DNA of 7,058 bases. Source: an uncultured Actinomycetes bacterium (lineage in GTDB: Bacteria; Actinomycetota; Actinomycetes; Nanopelagicales; Nanopelagicaceae). Shown here in pieces: positions 4,602 through 7,058 of the stretch. The stretch's first letter is position 1, and the number at the start of each line of letters is the position of its first letter. The stretch spans positions 1 to 7,058 of the forward strand of contig CAIKID010000161.1 of the NCBI GenBank assembly GCA_903827345.1, given 5' to 3'. The translations under genes and the position numbers were made by a program. The notes under the pieces were generated by a model. It ran no database searches and was not told the DNA's origin. It worked only from the letters and a program-made list of their open reading frames with translations.

Positions 4602-6238
4602 CGCAGCGCCACCATCTCTGTCGTAATGAATCCTTCATAAGCCAAAACTTCACGATGAATATCTGTGGCGCTCCAACCCAAAATTGGCGCAATCATCTCT
4701 GCGATTTCGCGTGAAACTCCCAAGCCATGGCTGGAATGTTCCATGGCGATTCGCAGTCTGCGCGCCATAACATCTACGAGTGAACGAGCCCCCTCGTGGG
4801 TCACCGCGTATAAAACTTCCGCTTTGAGGTATCCCGCACCAGGGAGAATTTCCGCAGCAAGACCAGAATCCTTAGCAATCATTTGAAATATATCGCTGAT
4901 CAGTGATCCATAACGATTTAGCATTCGCTCTACGGAGGCCGTTGAAACCGAATAACTCTGTGCCAGCGCAGGAATCTGTTTCACAAGATTTCGGTAGCCG
5001 GCCGCTCCCAGCAGTGGAATCGATTTGGTGGAAGACTTTGGAACTTTACGCTCTAAATCCGATATGGTCGCATCAACTGCATCAGCTGCCATGATTCGAT
5101 AAGTAGTGTATTTGCCACCGGCGATACTTACAAAACCCTTAAGTGGGTGATCTACGGTGTGCTCGCGCGAAATCTTCGTTGTCGAAGAATCTTTTGCCGG
5201 AGATACTAAGGGCCTCAAGCCGGCATAAACACTGAGTATCTGCTCCCGTCGGATCTTAGGCAGCAATACCTTATTTGCCTCATTGATGATGTAATCAACA
5301 TCGCTACTCTCCGCCAGCGGATACTCTCGATCGCCTGTGTAACTCGTATCCGTGGTTCCAAGCAACCACTCGTTACCCCACGGAATTATAAAGAGTACTG
5401 AGACCGCAGTCTTTATAATTATTCCGGTCTTAGCATCAATGGCATCCTTGGGAAGGATGATGTGAACACCTTTGCTCATCTTAATTTTGTAACCTGGCTT
5501 TATTCCAAATTGTTCATATAGCTCTTCATTCCAAATACCGGCGGCGGCAACAACCACCTTTGACTTCACACTTATCATCTCTCCATCGACTTCGACAACT
5601 GCACCAGCAATCCTCTCGGAGGTGCGAATAATCTGTCGAACCGTTGCCCCGGTCACGATACAAGCACCATGATCTTTCGCCGTTCGGGCCACAGTGACTG
5701 TGTGCCTGGCATCATCCACTTGCGCGTCGAAGTAAACGAGACCCCCTGTGACTAACTCTGGATTCAATGATCTTGCTTCATTGCGCATCTCGCCGAAAGT
5801 AATGTGTCTGTGCCATGGGACTGCGCGCAATTTCCCGCGTAGTAAGTCATAGAGCATCAGCCCTGCACCGACATATATACGGTCAAGGTATTTTTTATGT
5901 AATGGGTAAACGAAAGAGAGTGGTTTGACTAAATGTGGAGCTTGATCGGTGATCATCATTTCACGCTCGTGCAGCGCTTCGCGAACTAACTTGAAATCGA
6001 ATTGCTCCAGGTAGCGCAGTCCACCATGAATCAATTTGCTAGATCTTGAGGATGTTCCGGCCGCAAAATCATCACTTTCAACGAGAGCAACTTTGAGTCC
6101 ACGTGAAGCCGCATCGAGAGCGATTCCGCTTCCGACAACTCCACCTCCAATGACCAAAAGATCGAACTCGTGAGACTTTAATTCTGCGATATCTACGCTG
6201 CGTTGTTCAGGATTAAGCACTGACTTATTGGAGGCCAC
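4598..6238 (-). CDS. glpD: Glycerol-3-phosphate dehydrogenase (FAD-dependent, GlpD/GlpA family)
   Basis: A 546-residue flavoenzyme that oxidises sn-glycerol-3-phosphate to dihydroxyacetone phosphate at the inner face of the membrane and passes electrons to quinone. The FAD dinucleotide-binding motif is FDLLVIGGGVVGSGIALDAA (25-44). TSSRSSKLIHGGLRYLEQFD (62-81) is the family signature. VVAAAGIWNEEL (229-240), PWGNEWLLGTTDTSY (286-300), AGLRPLV (339-345) and SIAGGKYTTYR (371-381) follow, then the C-terminal helical domain from about 405 (HEGARSLVDVMARRLRI, 481-497). The length is normal. The start is GTG at 6238-6236; no Shine-Dalgarno sequence is present, but a -10-like TATTCT ends 6 bases upstream, so leaderless initiation is likely. 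A second in-frame GTG at codon 7 is an alternative. The gene is divergent from glpK across 17 bases and coupled to the CoA-binding gene downstream. Confidence 0.97.
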   Translation of the reverse strand: MASNKSVLNPEQRSVDIAELKSHEFDLLVIGGGVVGSGIALDAASRGLKVALVESDDFAAGTSSRSSKLIHGGLRYLEQFDFKLVREALHEREMMITDQAPHLVKPLSFVYPLHKKYLDRIYVGAGLMLYDLLRGKLRAVPWHRHITFGEMRNEARSLNPELVTGGLVYFDAQVDDARHTVTVARTAKDHGACIVTGATVRQIIRTSERIAGAVVEVDGEMISVKSKVVVAAAGIWNEELYEQFGIKPGYKIKMSKGVHIILPKDAIDAKTGIIIKTAVSVLFIIPWGNEWLLGTTDTSYTGDREYPLAESSDVDYIINEANKVLLPKIRREQILSVYAGLRPLVSPAKDSSTTKISREHTVDHPLKGFVSIAGGKYTTYRIMAADAVDATISDLERKVPKSSTKSIPLLGAAGYRNLVKQIPALAQSYSVSTASVERMLNRYGSLISDIFQMIAKDSGLAAEILPGAGYLKAEVLYAVTHEGARSLVDVMARRLRIAMEHSSHGLGVSREIAEMIAPILGWSATDIHREVLAYEGFITTEMVALR

Positions 6239-6250
6239 GTGCTTAGAATA
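6220..6250. promoter_or_regulatory. Probable bidirectional glpD/glpK promoter with shared -10 box
   Basis: The spacer contains TTAGAATA (6243-6250). On the plus strand TAGAAT (6244-6249) matches the -10 consensus at 5 of 6 positions and ends 6 bases before the glpK ATG. On the minus strand TATTCT (6250-6245) matches at 4 of 6 and ends 6 bases before the glpD GTG. A plus-strand -35 candidate, CTGACT (6220-6225), lies 18 bases upstream inside glpD codons. I found no good minus-strand -35. The two predicted start points, at the start codons themselves, are 18 bases apart and symmetric about 6247. Confidence 0.6.
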
Positions 6251-6255
6251 CGGGT

Positions 6256-7058
6256 ATGTCTTACATCGGGGCGATCGACCAAGGAACGACCAGTACCCGC
6301 TTCATGATCTTTGACCAGGCCGGGTCGGTCATAGCCGCTGCTCAAAAGGAGCACAACCAAATCCTGCCCCAGGGTGGATGGGTGGAGCACGATCCGCTGG
6401 AAATATTGCGAGCAACTGATGCTGTTATTAAAGAGGCCTTATCGACTGCTGGTCTAGTCGGGAGCGATTTGGCAGCCATTGGAATTACCAATCAACGCGA
6501 GACGACCGTCGCCTGGAACGCCACCACCGGAGCTCCATTGGGGAGTGCAATCGTCTGGCAAGACACCAGAAGTCAATCAATTTTGGATGAGATCGCGCCT
6601 GATTCGGTCGGTCGGATCACCTATAAGACCGGACTACCCCTCGCTCCCTATTTCTCTGCAAGCAAGATGAGTTGGATGCTTAGGAATTCCACCACTGTGG
6701 CGAGCGCGAGAGATCAGCAGGAGCTGCGCTTTGGAACGATCGATTCCTGGCTGGTTTGGAATTTAAGTGAGGACAATATTCACGTCACCGATGTCTCTAA
6801 TGCATCGCGCACCCTCCTCATGAATCTACAGACCCTCAATTGGGATGAAGAACTTCTCGCGATCTTCGACATCCCTCTCAACTCCCTCGCCACCATCAAG
6901 AGTTCGTCAGAAATTTATGGTTACACCGATCCCGATGGAGTATTTGGGGCTCGCATCCCAATTGCAGGAATTGTTGGAGATCAACATGCCGCGCTCTTGG
7001 GTCAACTCTGCTTTGAAAAGGGCGAATCGAAGACCACATATGGAACGGGCAATTTCGC
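6256..7058 (+). CDS. glpK: Glycerol kinase GlpK, N-terminal 267 residues, cut by window end
   Basis: An open frame of 267 codons from the ATG at 6256 runs uninterrupted off the window end, about half of a normal ~500-residue FGGY-family kinase. It phosphorylates glycerol to sn-glycerol-3-phosphate with ATP in the cytoplasm, supplying the substrate of the adjacent GlpD. Visible signatures are the phosphate-loop DQGTTSTR (8-15), GGWVEHDP (40-47), NQRET (79-83) with the glycerol-contacting Arg81-Glu82, IVWQDTR (99-105), PYF (131-133), DSWLVW (163-168), VTDVSNASRTLLMN (178-191), GDQHAALLGQ (241-250) with the probable catalytic base Asp242, and TTYGTGNF (260-267). No Shine-Dalgarno sequence precedes the ATG; TAGAAT lies 6 bases upstream, so it is probably leaderless. 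It is divergent from glpD. No glpF transporter gene is seen in the window. Confidence 0.97.
   Translation, partial: MSYIGAIDQGTTSTRFMIFDQAGSVIAAAQKEHNQILPQGGWVEHDPLEILRATDAVIKEALSTAGLVGSDLAAIGITNQRETTVAWNATTGAPLGSAIVWQDTRSQSILDEIAPDSVGRITYKTGLPLAPYFSASKMSWMLRNSTTVASARDQQELRFGTIDSWLVWNLSEDNIHVTDVSNASRTLLMNLQTLNWDEELLAIFDIPLNSLATIKSSSEIYGYTDPDGVFGARIPIAGIVGDQHAALLGQLCFEKGESKTTYGTGNF

Noticed and set aside
6193..6390. Minus-strand 65-codon open frame over the glpD/glpK junction
   Set aside because: It covers the start of glpK, which is a clear glycerol kinase, and the product is not protein-like.
1..7058. Search for CRISPR arrays, insertion sequences, defence or toxin-antitoxin genes
   Set aside because: No regularly spaced direct repeats, transposase motifs or terminal inverted repeats were seen, and all substantial coding space is accounted for by the genes listed.

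Overview
The window looks like a piece of a compact actinobacterial chromosome, possibly a small free-living (for example freshwater) lineage. The main evidence is the order tRNA-Thr, tRNA-Met, rpmG, hadA-like, hadB-like, then murB on one strand, an arrangement I recognise from Actinobacteria. Other support comes from several starts that look leaderless, very short spacers, overlapping stop codons, and a glycosyltransferase with a cysteinyl-tRNA-synthetase-like tail of a type I associate with actinobacteria. The lineage below phylum is a guess.

Region 1 (1-2193, minus strand) reads tRNA-Thr(GGU), tRNA-Met(CAU), ribosomal protein L33, two MaoC/FAS1-type dehydratase subunits, a glycosyltransferase-like protein with an N-terminal CysS-like helical segment, and the first 20 codons of murB. 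The protein genes are packed with a 3-base gap, two 4-base ATGA overlaps and a 9-base gap, so they probably form one transcript linking translation, acyl-chain synthesis and cell-wall synthesis. A stem-loop lies in the rpmG leader.

Region 2 (2282-3669) holds two uncharacterised envelope genes that converge on a shared CTAG: a five-helix membrane protein (plus strand) and a secreted two-cysteine protein with a signal peptide (minus strand).

Region 3 (3670-4601) has msrB (methionine-R-sulfoxide reductase, plus strand) divergent from the secreted-protein gene, with an inverted repeat between them. msrB runs 21 bases into the 3' end of a convergent CoA-binding-domain gene.

Region 4 (4598-7058) is a glycerol-catabolism locus: glpD (minus strand, GTG start, coupled by ATGA to the CoA-binding gene) and glpK (plus strand, cut by the window end). 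Their start codons are only 18 bases apart. The 17-base spacer contains one near-symmetric element that reads as a -10 box in both directions, which suggests a single bidirectional promoter with leaderless transcripts on both sides. This is the most interesting regulatory feature in the window. No mobile element, CRISPR array or defence system was seen, and no gene-free stretch reaches 300 bases.
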